Assembly: GCA_013327885.1 (NCBI GenBank) | Contig: JABUMY010000005.1 | Coordinates: forward strand, 186,001-250,000 | From: Flavisolibacter longurius | GTDB taxonomy: Bacteria; Bacteroidota; Bacteroidia; Chitinophagales; Chitinophagaceae | DNA: 64,000 bases | Direction of reading: 5' to 3' | Shown here: one piece after another, positions 43,134 through 51,654 of the stretch | Layout: each line of letters begins with the position of its first letter | Position numbering within the stretch: position 1 is the first letter of the stretch | Notes under the pieces: generated by a model | The model's database searches: none | Told to the model about the DNA's origin: nothing | The model's input: only the letters and a program-made list of their open reading frames with translations | Translations under genes and position numbers: made by a program

Positions 43134-43958
43134 ATGCGAAAACTTTTACTGACCCCGTTTTTCCTGCTTGCGGCCTTTACCGGTTTTGCAGCTATTGTAG
43201 ACACGGTTTCCATTTTCAGCCAGAGCATGGGCAGGGCCCGCAATTGCGTGGTGATAACCCCGGGAACAACGAAAAAAACAGCCAAACAATTTCCAACTGT
43301 TTACCTCCTGCATGGCTTTAGCGGCAGCTACAGCAACTGGGTGCGCCGGGTACCGCAACTGACCAATTATGCCGACGAATATGGCGTGGTAATCGTTTGC
43401 CCAGACGGGGAATTCAGCAGTTGGTATTTCGACAGCCCGGTGGACAGCACCATGCGTTACGAAACCTATATTGCCAAAGAAGTTCCGCAATTCATTGAGG
43501 CCAATTACCCAGTGGTGAAGGATCGCAGGGCCAGGGCCATTACAGGGCTGAGCATGGGTGGTCATGGCGGCTTGTTCCTGGGCTTCCGGCATGCAGACTT
43601 TTTCGGCGCCTGCGGCAGCATGAGTGGTGCATTTGCAATCGAATACATTACCCGTGGTTATGATGTGGAAAAAAGACTGGGTGATACAACGAACAAAGAA
43701 CGCTACCGCGACCACTCCATCCTTAAACAAATGGAGCAATATCCAAAAGACAGCATCGCCGTTATTTTTGATTGTGGCACCGAAGACCAACTCATCCGGG
43801 CCAACCGTGTTGCCCACCAGAAAATGCTGGAATTAAAGATCCCGCATGAATACACGGAGCGGCCGGGTCGCCACGACTGGGATTACTGGCGAACGGCCGT
43901 GCAATTTCAACTGCTTTTTTTCCGCAACTATTTTAACCGGAGCTTTGGAGCTGATTAA
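43134..43958 (+). CDS. Exported esterase, alpha/beta hydrolase (esterase D/antigen 85-like)
   Basis: A 274-residue serine esterase with a signal peptide (MRKLLLTPFFLLAAFTGFAA). The alpha/beta hydrolase fold shows the oxyanion strand VYLLHGFSGS near residue 61, the nucleophile elbow GLSMGGHGG near 140, an Asp in IFDCGTEDQLI near 220 and the catalytic His in RPGRHDWDYW near 250. The family includes S-formylglutathione hydrolases and carbohydrate feruloyl/acetyl esterases; the signal peptide favours an extracytoplasmic ester. ATG 43134 is preferred over the GTG one codon upstream. It is divergent from the his leader. Confidence 0.88.
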   Translation: MRKLLLTPFFLLAAFTGFAAIVDTVSIFSQSMGRARNCVVITPGTTKKTAKQFPTVYLLHGFSGSYSNWVRRVPQLTNYADEYGVVIVCPDGEFSSWYFDSPVDSTMRYETYIAKEVPQFIEANYPVVKDRRARAITGLSMGGHGGLFLGFRHADFFGACGSMSGAFAIEYITRGYDVEKRLGDTTNKERYRDHSILKQMEQYPKDSIAVIFDCGTEDQLIRANRVAHQKMLELKIPHEYTERPGRHDWDYWRTAVQFQLLFFRNYFNRSFGAD

Positions 43959-43967
43959 ATCTCTTGT

Positions 43968-44897
43968 ATGCAAGTGATCTTAGGTGGCGGCGGCGCCATT
44001 GGAACGGTGCTGGCAAAAGAACTGAAAGCATATACAGATGCCATTCGCATTGTTAGCCGTACACCGGAAAAGGTAAATGATACCGATGAAATAGTTGCGG
44101 CAGACCTGCTGGATGAAGAAGCTGTACAAAATGCTGTTGCCGGTGCAAATATTGTTTACCTGGTAGCCGGTCTGCCTTATAAATTGAAGGTTTGGGAAAA
44201 GCAATGGCCAGTGGTGATGCAGAACGTGATCAATGCCTGCAAGCGGCACGGTGTAAAGCTTGTTTTCTTTGACAATGTTTATCTCTACGACGAAAAAAGC
44301 ATTGGTCACATGACGGAAGGCTCGCCGATCAACCCACCAAGCAGGAAGGGAAAGGTACGTGCTGCTATTGCGCATCAGGTAATGGATGAAGCAGGCAAGG
44401 GCAAGCTAACGACCTTGATTGTACGTGCTGCCGATTTTTACGGGCCGGGCATCAGCAACAGCGTGTTGCAGGAAACCGTGCACAAGCCGTTTACCAAAGG
44501 AAAATCCGCGGTGTGGATGCGCGATCGTACGAAGGTTCATTCATTTACCTATACGCCGGACGCCGCTAAAGCAACTGCACTACTGGGTAATACGCCGGAT
44601 GCTTATAACCAGGTTTGGCACCTGCCCACCTCCGATGAAAAACTGACCGGCAATGACTATATAAGGTTGTTTGCAGATGCCATGCAGGTTAAGCCCAAAG
44701 CCATGACAGTTCCGAAAACAATGGTGCGCCTGATGGGACTTTTTAACCCATTGATGAAGGAGATGGTGGAGATGCTGTACCAGAATGAAGGGGATTATTT
44801 TTTTGACAGTACCAAGTTCAAAAACCGCTTTCCGCAGTTTACGGTTATGCCTTACCGTGAAGGAATAAAAGCTGTGGTTGCCGCGCCGTATTCATAA
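43968..44897 (+). CDS. NAD-dependent epimerase/dehydratase family protein
   Basis: A 309-residue extended SDR-like protein with nucleotide-binding GGGGAIGTVLAKEL at residues 5-18. The middle has VVMQNVINACKRHGVKLVFF and then DNVYLYDEKSIGHMTEGSPI, where the usual YxxxK is not clear (an Asn-Val-Tyr-Leu-Tyr stretch stands in its place). The second half has VRAADFYGPGI and a C-terminal domain of about 80 residues. It follows the esterase gene by 9 bp. Substrate and whether it is catalytically active are unknown. Confidence 0.82.
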   Translation: MQVILGGGGAIGTVLAKELKAYTDAIRIVSRTPEKVNDTDEIVAADLLDEEAVQNAVAGANIVYLVAGLPYKLKVWEKQWPVVMQNVINACKRHGVKLVFFDNVYLYDEKSIGHMTEGSPINPPSRKGKVRAAIAHQVMDEAGKGKLTTLIVRAADFYGPGISNSVLQETVHKPFTKGKSAVWMRDRTKVHSFTYTPDAAKATALLGNTPDAYNQVWHLPTSDEKLTGNDYIRLFADAMQVKPKAMTVPKTMVRLMGLFNPLMKEMVEMLYQNEGDYFFDSTKFKNRFPQFTVMPYREGIKAVVAAPYS

Positions 44898-44983
44898 CCA
44901 ATGAGAATAAGCAACGAACAATTGGCAAATGGCTTCGCGAATAGATCACCTGTTTTTCGGTGCTTATAATTCCACACAAAATC

Positions 44984-45013
44984 AAAAGCCTGGCATTTAT
45001 GCGCCAGGCTTTT
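44984..45013. terminator. Bidirectional intrinsic terminator
   Basis: An 11-bp perfect stem AAAAGCCTGGC with GCCAGGCTTTT, 8-nt loop, T-rich on both outer sides, between the convergent epimerase gene and the gene at 45048. Confidence 0.88.
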
Positions 45014-45047
45014 AATCATATGAAATGAGCAAAAATCAAATCAAGTA

Positions 45048-45752
45048 TCAGCCCGTGCGGCCGTCCCGCACTTTGATCTTTTTCTTGCCTGAATTTTTCT
45101 TTTCGTACTCCAGCACTTCCTTGGGCTTCACCTTTGGTTTGGGTGTGGCTTCCTTGCTGGCAACTACTGGTGTGCCATCAGCGTTTACAGCCGCCGACAC
45201 GTCTATCTCTTCTTCATCATCATCGTCTTTTTTCAGCTTGTCAAAGATCCACTGTTCGGTCTTTTCCACCCGCCCGGTCCCGGGATCGTAAAAGCGCCAA
45301 AAACCATGTTTTACCGCCGGACTTTCCACTTTTACAATTTCAAAGCGAACGATCTTGTTGGGATTTTTCGGGTCCATGACAGGAATGGTATCGTAAGGGC
45401 TTGAGGGGTTGATGGCCCGCCAGCTTTCTACCCTCACCAGGTCTTCAACGTTGTTGTAGTATTCGGAACGGCCGTCTTTTTGTCCCCATCGGTAATTTTC
45501 CACGGCCAACTTATCGCCCTGCAGGGAATAACGCACCCAGCGGCCTTCTTTTTTATCGTTTACAAAATAGCCTTCTTCTTCATAACCCCTTTCGCCACGA
45601 AGCTCCGGCACCTGTATCACCCAGGGACCTTGCTTTTGCCCTTTGCTATCGACGCGATTGAGCGTATCGCCTTTCACACCAATGGTAAAGCTTTTCCACT
45701 GGGCATTGGCACCCAGCGAAAGCAAGAGGATAAAGGAAAAGATGTATCGCAT
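45048..45752 (-). CDS. Exported MORN-like repeat protein
   Basis: A 234-residue protein with a signal peptide (MRYIFSFILLLSLGANAQ). Residues about 35-120 contain MORN-2-like strands (KGQKQGPWVIQVPE, NDKKEGRWVRYSLQGDKLA, RWGQKDGRSEYYNNVE) and a fourth at HGFWRFYDPGTGR. After an acidic run (KKDDDDEEEID) the tail is strongly basic, KPKVKPKEVLEYEKKNSGKK. Such proteins are common in Bacteroidota with no known role; the YwqK-antitoxin label sometimes given to them is not supported here. Confidence 0.7.
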   Translation of the reverse strand: MRYIFSFILLLSLGANAQWKSFTIGVKGDTLNRVDSKGQKQGPWVIQVPELRGERGYEEEGYFVNDKKEGRWVRYSLQGDKLAVENYRWGQKDGRSEYYNNVEDLVRVESWRAINPSSPYDTIPVMDPKNPNKIVRFEIVKVESPAVKHGFWRFYDPGTGRVEKTEQWIFDKLKKDDDDEEEIDVSAAVNADGTPVVASKEATPKPKVKPKEVLEYEKKNSGKKKIKVRDGRTG

Positions 45753-45759
45753 AGTTTAG

Positions 45760-45767
45760 TATGTTTG
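45760..45767 (+). promoter_or_regulatory. Candidate -7 element for Asp-box propeller gene
   Basis: TATGTTTG matches TAnnTTTG; the predicted leader is about 28 nt. No clear -33 element. Confidence 0.45.
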
Positions 45768-45800
45768 ACTCTTAACGAAAAACGAAAAAAGACTGCGTTT

Positions 45801-48347
45801 ATGCGAGCAAAACTACTCTATTGTTCTCTTCTCCTCTCCCTTACCATCGTTAGTATTTTGTCAAATGCCCAGGGCAAGCCCACCTCTGCCGAAGACCGGC
45901 TGAAAGTTGTGCAGCAACGGGCTTCGCTGGAAAAAGCTTCCGTGCTCAACAGCATTTCCTTTCGCAGTGTGGGACCTACGGTAATGAGTGGCCGGGTGGT
46001 TGACATTGACGCCAATCCGGATGACCCTACCGAGTTTTATGTTGGCTATGCGTCGGGAGGTGTTTGGCACACCACCAACAACGGGCAGTCCTTTACACCA
46101 CTTTTCGACAGCATCGAGATACAGACAATTGGTGATATTGCTGTGAACTGGAAGACAGGCGCCATTTGGGTGGGTACCGGCGAAGTGAACAGCAGCCGCT
46201 CATCGTACGCAGGTATGGGTGTGTACAAAAGCACCGATAAGGGCAAAACCTGGAAATGGATTGGCCTGCCTGATTCGCACCATATTGGTAAGATTCAATT
46301 GCATCCAACCGACGAGAACACGGCCTGGGTGGCGGTTTTGGGTCACCTGTATTCGCCCAACCGCGAACGTGGCGTTTACAAAACAACAGATGGCGGGCAA
46401 ACCTGGAAAAAGACCTTGTTTGTAGATGACAACACCGGCGCCGTAGACCTCGACATCAACCCTCAAAACCCGAATGAAGTATACGCGGCCATGTGGTACC
46501 GTACCCGCCGTGCCTGGAACTTTGAAGCGGCCGGAAAAACAACCGGTATCTACAAAAGCACTGATGGCGGCACTACCTGGAGCAACATCAGCAAAGGTGC
46601 CGGTGGCTTTCCGCAGCACGAGCAGTTGGGAAGGATCGGCCTTGCTGTTTCTGCCAAAAACCCACAGACGGTTTATGCCATTCTCGACAACCAAAAGGAC
46701 AAACCTGATACAGCAAAAAAAGATACGCTGGTGTATGCATTGGCCGAGCTGAACAACCTGACCAAAGAAAGCTTTGCACAGCTGGAAGAACGCAAGATCG
46801 ACACCCTTTTAAAACGTTATCGCCTGCTGGGACGCTACACAGCCAAGCAACTGAAGGAGCAGGTGGCCACAGGCCAGCTCAATGCCACGGCTCTTTACGA
46901 TTATCTCTACATCAACACCGGTTTTGAGGGCACACCTGTCGGCATGGAGATCTACCGCAGCGACAACGGCGGACAAACCTGGCGCAGAACACACGCCAAA
47001 GAGATACCCGGCAACATGTCGTACGGCTATTATTTTGCCAAGGTGTACACATCTCCCACCAATCCCGACAAAGTTTTTGCGCTGGGCCTTTATGCCATTG
47101 TTTCTACGGATGGCGGTAAAACATGGAAGAGCATGGACAAGGGAAATGTGCATGCAGACCACCATGCGCTTTGGATCAATCCAAAACGCGACTCGCACCT
47201 GATCAACGGCAACGATGGCGGCGTAAACATTACCTACGATGACGGTGCCAGCTGGTTCCTGGCCAATTCGCCGGCAGTAAGCCAGTTTTATTCTATTGCA
47301 GTAGATGATGCCAGGCCCTATAATATTTACGGCGGCATGCAGGACAACGGCGTGTGGTACGGTCCTTCGAACTACCGGGCCAACAGCGGCTGGACAGCCG
47401 AAGGCGATTACCCTTATAAGCGACTGATGGGTGGCGATGGCATGCAGGTGCAGGTAGACAAACGTGACAACCAGACCACGTATACCGGCACCCAGTTTGG
47501 CAACTATGTACGCATGAACCGCAGCCAGCCCCGCCAAACGGCAAAACGCATAACGCCCCGCCATTCCATGGGCGAAAAGCCTTACCGCTTCAACTGGCAG
47601 TCGCCCATTTTGCTTTCGCCGCACAGCGCCGATGTGGTTTATTTCGGCGGCAACAAATTCTTCCGCTCCCTAAACAGGGCTGATACCATGTTTACCATGG
47701 CCGACCTTACCCGCGGTGACAAGGGTGGCAATGTGCCGTATGGTACCATCACCACCATCACCGAATCGCCGCTGCGTTTTGGGCTTATCTACGCCGGTAC
47801 CGATGATGGCAACATCCAGCTAACAAAAGATGGCGGTTATACCTGGACGTTAGTGAACGGCAAGCCATCCAAATCAATCGAAACGCCACTAACCGCAGGC
47901 CTTTGGATCAGCCGGTTGGTGGCATCGCAATACAAAGAGTCCCGTGTGTATGCAACGCTGAACGGTTATCGCTTTGATGATTTTGCGCCTTATCTCTACG
48001 TGAGCGAAGACTACGGCGCCACCTGGAAAAGCCTGGGCCGCGACCTGCCGCTTGAACCTGTGAACGTAGTAAAAGAAGACCCGAAAAATGAGAATATTTT
48101 ATACGTTGGCACCGACGGTGGCTTGTACGTTAGCTTTGATCGTGGGGCAAGCTTTATGCTTTGGAACGCCGGCATGCCTAAGTCGGTTCCGGTGCACGAC
48201 ATTGCCATACAGGAGCGGGAGAATGAGATTGTGCTGGGCACACATGGCCGCAGCATTTATGTGGCCAAGCTGGATGATGTACACGGACTATCCACGGACA
48301 AAGATTACCTGAAGAAAAAAGCGGAAAAGAAAAGAACAGAGCCCTGA
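45801..48347 (+). CDS. Secreted Asp-box (BNR/VPS10-like) beta-propeller protein
   Basis: An 848-residue protein with a signal peptide (MRAKLLYCSLLLSLTIVSIL). It carries about nine Asp-box repeats, the S-x-D-x-G-x-T-W turns of sialidase and sortilin propellers: STDKGKTW, TTDGGQTW, STDGGTTW, SDNGGQTW, STDGGKTW, TYDDGASW, TKDGGYTW, SEDYGATW and SFDRGASF. The length and spacing suggest two propellers. No sialidase catalytic Arg triad or Tyr/Glu pair is evident, so the common 'glycosyl hydrolase' label is not supported; a binding or scaffolding role is as likely. ATG 45801 is chosen because it gives the signal peptide. Confidence 0.82.
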   Translation: MRAKLLYCSLLLSLTIVSILSNAQGKPTSAEDRLKVVQQRASLEKASVLNSISFRSVGPTVMSGRVVDIDANPDDPTEFYVGYASGGVWHTTNNGQSFTPLFDSIEIQTIGDIAVNWKTGAIWVGTGEVNSSRSSYAGMGVYKSTDKGKTWKWIGLPDSHHIGKIQLHPTDENTAWVAVLGHLYSPNRERGVYKTTDGGQTWKKTLFVDDNTGAVDLDINPQNPNEVYAAMWYRTRRAWNFEAAGKTTGIYKSTDGGTTWSNISKGAGGFPQHEQLGRIGLAVSAKNPQTVYAILDNQKDKPDTAKKDTLVYALAELNNLTKESFAQLEERKIDTLLKRYRLLGRYTAKQLKEQVATGQLNATALYDYLYINTGFEGTPVGMEIYRSDNGGQTWRRTHAKEIPGNMSYGYYFAKVYTSPTNPDKVFALGLYAIVSTDGGKTWKSMDKGNVHADHHALWINPKRDSHLINGNDGGVNITYDDGASWFLANSPAVSQFYSIAVDDARPYNIYGGMQDNGVWYGPSNYRANSGWTAEGDYPYKRLMGGDGMQVQVDKRDNQTTYTGTQFGNYVRMNRSQPRQTAKRITPRHSMGEKPYRFNWQSPILLSPHSADVVYFGGNKFFRSLNRADTMFTMADLTRGDKGGNVPYGTITTITESPLRFGLIYAGTDDGNIQLTKDGGYTWTLVNGKPSKSIETPLTAGLWISRLVASQYKESRVYATLNGYRFDDFAPYLYVSEDYGATWKSLGRDLPLEPVNVVKEDPKNENILYVGTDGGLYVSFDRGASFMLWNAGMPKSVPVHDIAIQERENEIVLGTHGRSIYVAKLDDVHGLSTDKDYLKKKAEKKRTEP

Positions 48348-48385
48348 CAAGTCCATTCAAAACAGCGAGATTAAAATTCCATTAG

Positions 48386-48417
48386 AAAAGAGCCGTTCCT
48401 GACCGAACGGCTCTTTT
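48386..48417 (+). terminator. Intrinsic terminator after Asp-box gene
   Basis: A 13-bp perfect stem AAAAGAGCCGTTC with GAACGGCTCTTTT and a 6-nt loop, about 40 bp past the stop. Confidence 0.88.
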
Positions 48418-48548
48418 CGTTGTGCCATCGGCACGATTAAAAGGTAATGACAGTCAACACATTGTTTCCAAAATCTCAATATAACAATCTCCCCTTTGAA
48501 ATAACCGGTTCACCTTTTTTCTTAACCTGATGTTGAGATTTTAAGTTG

Positions 48549-48556
48549 TATGTTTG
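48549..48556 (+). promoter_or_regulatory. Candidate -7 element for the 48562-51610 gene set
   Basis: TATGTTTG matches TAnnTTTG; the ATG of a small frame follows 5 nt later. If used, the transcript has a leader of about 240 nt before the first annotated gene at 48801. Confidence 0.45.
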
Positions 48557-48561
48557 TATAG

Positions 48562-48726
48562 ATGACAAATAAAAACAATCATATCAGGTCTTCTTATGTA
48601 GCCAAGCGGCTCATAGTGGATATGCGTGATTGTTACACGGGTTCTTTCCCCGAGTTTGTTCCCTTTTGCCTGCATCTTTACTATTTCTCTTCGTTCAAGG
48701 CCTTTAACACAACGGCCCAGGCCTGA
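48562..48726 (+). CDS. Candidate small ORF in a long leader
   Basis: A 54-codon frame (MTNKNNHIRSSYVAKRLIVD ... FNTTAQA) starting 5 nt after a -7 element, the same geometry as the his leader peptide. Its stop codon lies within a GC-rich hairpin (48716-48745). There is no dominant amino acid and no recognisable domain; one aromatic run, CLHLYYFSSF, is present. It could be a small protein, a leader ORF that senses translation, or chance. Confidence 0.3.
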   Translation: MTNKNNHIRSSYVAKRLIVDMRDCYTGSFPEFVPFCLHLYYFSSFKAFNTTAQA

Positions 48727-48745
48727 TCCGTCCCGGACGCCTGGG
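48716..48745 (+). promoter_or_regulatory. GC-rich hairpin in leader
   Basis: CCCAGGC (48716-48722) pairs with GCCTGGG (48739-48745) and an inner TCCG with CGGA, in the leader upstream of the gene at 48801. A pyrimidine-rich stretch follows without a clean T tract. It could be a regulatory structure or a weak terminator. The rest of 48418-48548 shows nothing. Confidence 0.45.
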
Positions 48746-48800
48746 AGTCTTTACCGTTTGTTTATTCACTCCTTATTTCTTTTTGTAAAACAGTTTTGTT

Positions 48801-49034
48801 ATGCAACGGAATCGTCGCAGAAACGCGGTTTTCAGGACGTTGATCCTGCAGTTAGTGCTGGTAACAGCCATCAGCTTAAAATATGGCCTTACGCATCATC
48901 CGGGTTGGTATAAGCTTCTTTATGTTACCCTGCCGCTGCTGGTGGCCGTCAACCTGTATCCCTACTGGAAAGAGGTTCGCTTTCCGGCTCTGAAAGACTG
49001 GAAGCGGGTTAAACCTTTTACCCTCAATTCGTAA
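48801..49034 (+). CDS. Small membrane protein of unknown function
   Basis: A 77-residue protein with a basic N terminus (MQRNRRRNAVFRTL) and two hydrophobic segments (LQLVLVTAISLKYGL and LLYVTLPLLVAVNLYPYW), ending KDWKRVKPFTLNS. Start is the ATG at 48801. It is 4 bp from the next gene and clearly cotranscribed with it. No family recognised. Confidence 0.65.
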   Translation: MQRNRRRNAVFRTLILQLVLVTAISLKYGLTHHPGWYKLLYVTLPLLVAVNLYPYWKEVRFPALKDWKRVKPFTLNS

Positions 49035-49038
49035 ACGT

Positions 49039-49563
49039 ATGGCAGCCGTTCTCCTTTGGGTTATTGCAGCAGGCATCACCGTGGTGAGCGGCGCCATTTT
49101 GATAAGAATTTTTAAACATGTAAAACGAAGGCGTATGCAACACCTTTTACATCGCTTTAGCGAACTCGGTTCCGGTAACAACCTGACGTTTTCAAGCCAG
49201 GAGATCCTGCACGACTGCATTATCGGGCTGGATGGCGTGAACCGCAAGATCCTTGTGGCGCAAAGCATGGATGGTAGCATTACCCATACGGAACTGATTG
49301 ACCTTTTCGAGGTCAAAACCTGCTCGGTGATCCGTCGATACGGCAGCATCAAAAGCGGTGAACTCAGGGCAAAAAAGCTGGAGACCTACCTGGAATCCAT
49401 TGCCCTGCATTTTGAGCGGGAAGCCCAGCCGCCGATCGAAATACCGTTTTACCGCCACCGGAAAAACAGTCTTCACGAAATTGAAAGGCTGGACAAAAAA
49501 GCAAGGCACTGGGAAATGCTGCTTTCAAAAATGATCCACGTGCCTGCCAAAAAAATAGCGTAA
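49039..49563 (+). CDS. Membrane-anchored protein of unknown function
   Basis: A 174-residue protein with one N-terminal transmembrane helix (MAAVLLWVIAAGITVVSGAI), a basic stretch HVKRRRMQHLL and a cytoplasmic domain of about 140 residues (FSSQEILHDCIIGLDGVNRK, HTELIDLFEVKTCSVIRRYG, HEIERLDKKARHWEMLLSKM). The beta-rich middle followed by C-terminal helices looks structured, but I recognise no family. It lies between the small membrane protein and the FMN glutamate synthase family gene. Confidence 0.65.
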   Translation: MAAVLLWVIAAGITVVSGAILIRIFKHVKRRRMQHLLHRFSELGSGNNLTFSSQEILHDCIIGLDGVNRKILVAQSMDGSITHTELIDLFEVKTCSVIRRYGSIKSGELRAKKLETYLESIALHFEREAQPPIEIPFYRHRKNSLHEIERLDKKARHWEMLLSKMIHVPAKKIA

Positions 49564-49596
49564 AACTTTACCTGAAAACAACTAAATGATCATTGT

Positions 49597-49618
49597 GGCC
49601 GCAAATCATTTTGCGGCC
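49597..49618. repeat. 9-bp perfect palindrome before the glutamate synthase-like gene
   Basis: GGCCGCAAA (49597-49605) and TTTGCGGCC (49610-49618) flank TCAT. It lies in the 73-bp spacer before ATG 49637 and could be an operator or an RNA hairpin. It lacks a T tract. Confidence 0.6.
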
Positions 49619-49636
49619 GTATCAATCGTAGCAACC

Positions 49637-51202
49637 ATGAAAAAGAACGACACAACCATATCGTTAAGCAAACTGATTGTGCTGCTGCTGGGCATTACCA
49701 ACGCAGCCGTCGTTACCATTGCCCTCTTCTTTGGAAGCAGCCTGCTTTGGTGGCTCCTGCTCACCCTACCGCTGCTGGTATTGGCGCTGAAAGATGCGCA
49801 GCAAACGCAGCACGCTATCCTGCGCAACTATCCTGTGATAGGACACCTGCGTTATCTTTTTGAAAAGATAAGGCCTGAGTTGCGACAGTATTTTTTTGAG
49901 GCCGACCTGGATGGAAAACCCTTTAACAGGCGGCAGCGCTCCATAGTGTACCAGCGGGCTAAAAACGAAAAGCAAACAGTGGCCTTTGGCATGCAGGCCG
50001 ATCCTGCCATGCCGGGTTACGAATGGGCGGCACACTCCATTTACCCCACCACGCTTCACGAAAAAGACCTGCGGGTGTGGATCGGTAACGAGCAATGTGC
50101 ACAGCCTTATCATGCCAGCATTTACAACGTGGGTGCCATGAGCTACGGTGCCCTGAGCAAGACCGCTATCCGTTCGCTGAACGAAGGTGCAAAGCTGGGT
50201 GGCTTTGCCCACAACACCGGCGAAGGCGGTATCAGCGACTACCACCTGTTTGGTGGTGATCTTATCTGGCAGATCGGTACGGGCTATTTTGGCTGTCGCG
50301 ATGCGGAAGGCCGTTTCAGTTCTGCTGCCTACCGGAAAAATGCGCTCAGGCCCGAAGTAAAAATGATCGAGCTGAAATTATCACAGGGTGCCAAGCCCGG
50401 TCACGGCGGTATTCTGCCGGCGTCGAAGAACACACCGGAGATCGCAGCCATTCGCATGGTAGTTCCGGGAACAACCGTGCATTCACCCACACGACACGCC
50501 GAATTTGAAACACCGGAAGGACTGGTGGAATTCTTACAGGTGCTTCGCGAACTGAGCGACGGCAAACCCGTTGGCTTTAAAATATGTATCGGGGACAAGC
50601 AGGAGTTTATCGACATCTGCCAGGCGATAATCGCAACCGGCATTGTTCCCGATTTTATTTCTGTGGATGGTGCGGAAGGTGGTACCGGCGCGGCGCCGCT
50701 AGAGTTCACCGACAGCCTTGGGATGCCGCTTTATGATGCCCTTGCGTTTGTAAAGCAAACCCTCGACAGCTTTAAGCTGAGCGACAGCATCCGCATTGTT
50801 GCCGCCGGTAAGATCATTACCGGGTTCGACATCCTGAAAGTGCTGGCCCTGGGTGCCTCGGCCTGCTACAGCGCAAGAGGCATGATGATGGCCCTGGGAT
50901 GCATTCAGGCGCTGGTGTGTGACAGCGGCCGTTGCCCGGTGGGTGTGGCCACGCAAAACCCTGCGCTGTACAAAGGCCTCGACCCTGCCGACAAACGGGT
51001 ACGGGTAGCCAATTTTCATGGCAAAACCATTGAAGCAACAAGAGAGATCATGGAAGCCTGTGGCTTTCACGCCATAGAAAAGATCAACCCAGCGAAGTTC
51101 TTCCGCCGGGTAAATCAGTACGAAAGCAAAAGTTTCGAACAGATCTACTTCCCGGCCAAAGGCAGCGCTATTAAAAACAATTTTCAAACTGTGTTAAATT
51201 AA
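49637..51202 (+). CDS. FMN-binding glutamate synthase family protein, membrane-anchored
   Basis: A 521-residue protein. Two N-terminal hydrophobic segments (SKLIVLLLGITNAAVVTIAL and LLWWLLLTLPLLVLAL) precede a TIM-barrel glutamate synthase domain: YNVGAMSYGALSKTAIRSLN near residue 165, NTGEGGISDYHL near 195, GHGGILPASKNTPEIAAIR near 255, the FMN site DGAEGGTGAAPLEF near 348, and CDSGRCPVGVATQNP near 435. The glutaminase and NADPH domains of GOGAT are missing. Homologues are widespread, but their reaction is not established. ATG 49637 is preferred to 49586, which adds residues crossing the palindrome. Confidence 0.85.
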   Translation: MKKNDTTISLSKLIVLLLGITNAAVVTIALFFGSSLLWWLLLTLPLLVLALKDAQQTQHAILRNYPVIGHLRYLFEKIRPELRQYFFEADLDGKPFNRRQRSIVYQRAKNEKQTVAFGMQADPAMPGYEWAAHSIYPTTLHEKDLRVWIGNEQCAQPYHASIYNVGAMSYGALSKTAIRSLNEGAKLGGFAHNTGEGGISDYHLFGGDLIWQIGTGYFGCRDAEGRFSSAAYRKNALRPEVKMIELKLSQGAKPGHGGILPASKNTPEIAAIRMVVPGTTVHSPTRHAEFETPEGLVEFLQVLRELSDGKPVGFKICIGDKQEFIDICQAIIATGIVPDFISVDGAEGGTGAAPLEFTDSLGMPLYDALAFVKQTLDSFKLSDSIRIVAAGKIITGFDILKVLALGASACYSARGMMMALGCIQALVCDSGRCPVGVATQNPALYKGLDPADKRVRVANFHGKTIEATREIMEACGFHAIEKINPAKFFRRVNQYESKSFEQIYFPAKGSAIKNNFQTVLN

Positions 51203-51208
51203 ACGGAC

Positions 51209-51610
51209 ATGCAAAAGACCGCAATACAGCTTATGCTGTCAGAAAGTGACTACGAGATCATCATGTTGTCACTCAAAACCGACAAATGGAAAAAGACCTG
51301 CAACCAGCACGACGCCGAAGGTCTGGAGGCTGAATTGAAAAAAGCAAAAGTGGTAGTGGACGATGAACTGCCCGGCGACGTGGTGCGACTCAACAGCTTT
51401 GTCACCATAAAAGAAGAAAAAGCCGGCAAGCAAATGGAACTGATGCTGGTGACACCGGAAAAAGCAGATATCAAGCAACGCAAAATATCCATTATGTCGC
51501 CTATTGGTGTGGCTCTTATTGGTTACACCAAAGGCGAAAAAGTAAGCTGGGAAGTACCGGCCGGTAAAAAAACGTTCACCATATTAGATGTACGCCATTC
51601 GGTTGCGTAG
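51209..51610 (+). CDS. GreA/Rnk C-terminal domain protein
   Basis: A 133-residue protein whose C-terminal half (about 50-133) is the FKBP-like GreA/GreB/Rnk domain: LPGDVVRLNSFVTIKEE and SPIGVALIGYTKGEKVSWEV ending KKTFTILDVRH. The N-terminal part is short and helical, not the long coiled coil of GreA, so it resembles Rnk (regulator of nucleoside diphosphate kinase), which binds RNA polymerase. It starts 6 bp after the glutamate synthase-like gene and is followed by a terminator. Confidence 0.85.
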   Translation: MQKTAIQLMLSESDYEIIMLSLKTDKWKKTCNQHDAEGLEAELKKAKVVVDDELPGDVVRLNSFVTIKEEKAGKQMELMLVTPEKADIKQRKISIMSPIGVALIGYTKGEKVSWEVPAGKKTFTILDVRHSVA

Positions 51611-51654
51611 CAAAGGTTCTCGTTGATTAGGATAGATAGATTGGTTTGGAAAAG

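Noticed and set aside
45048-45752. Labelling the MORN-like protein as a YwqK toxin-antitoxin antitoxin
   Set aside because: It has a signal peptide and no adjacent toxin candidate; the MORN-like repeats alone do not support that function.
46809-47624. A 271-codon open frame on the - strand
   Set aside because: Antisense to the Asp-box propeller gene, whose repeats establish the true frame.
45801-48347. Calling the Asp-box protein a sialidase or glycosyl hydrolase
   Set aside because: Asp-box turns are structural. The sialidase Arg triad and the catalytic Tyr/Glu are not visible, so enzymatic activity cannot be claimed.
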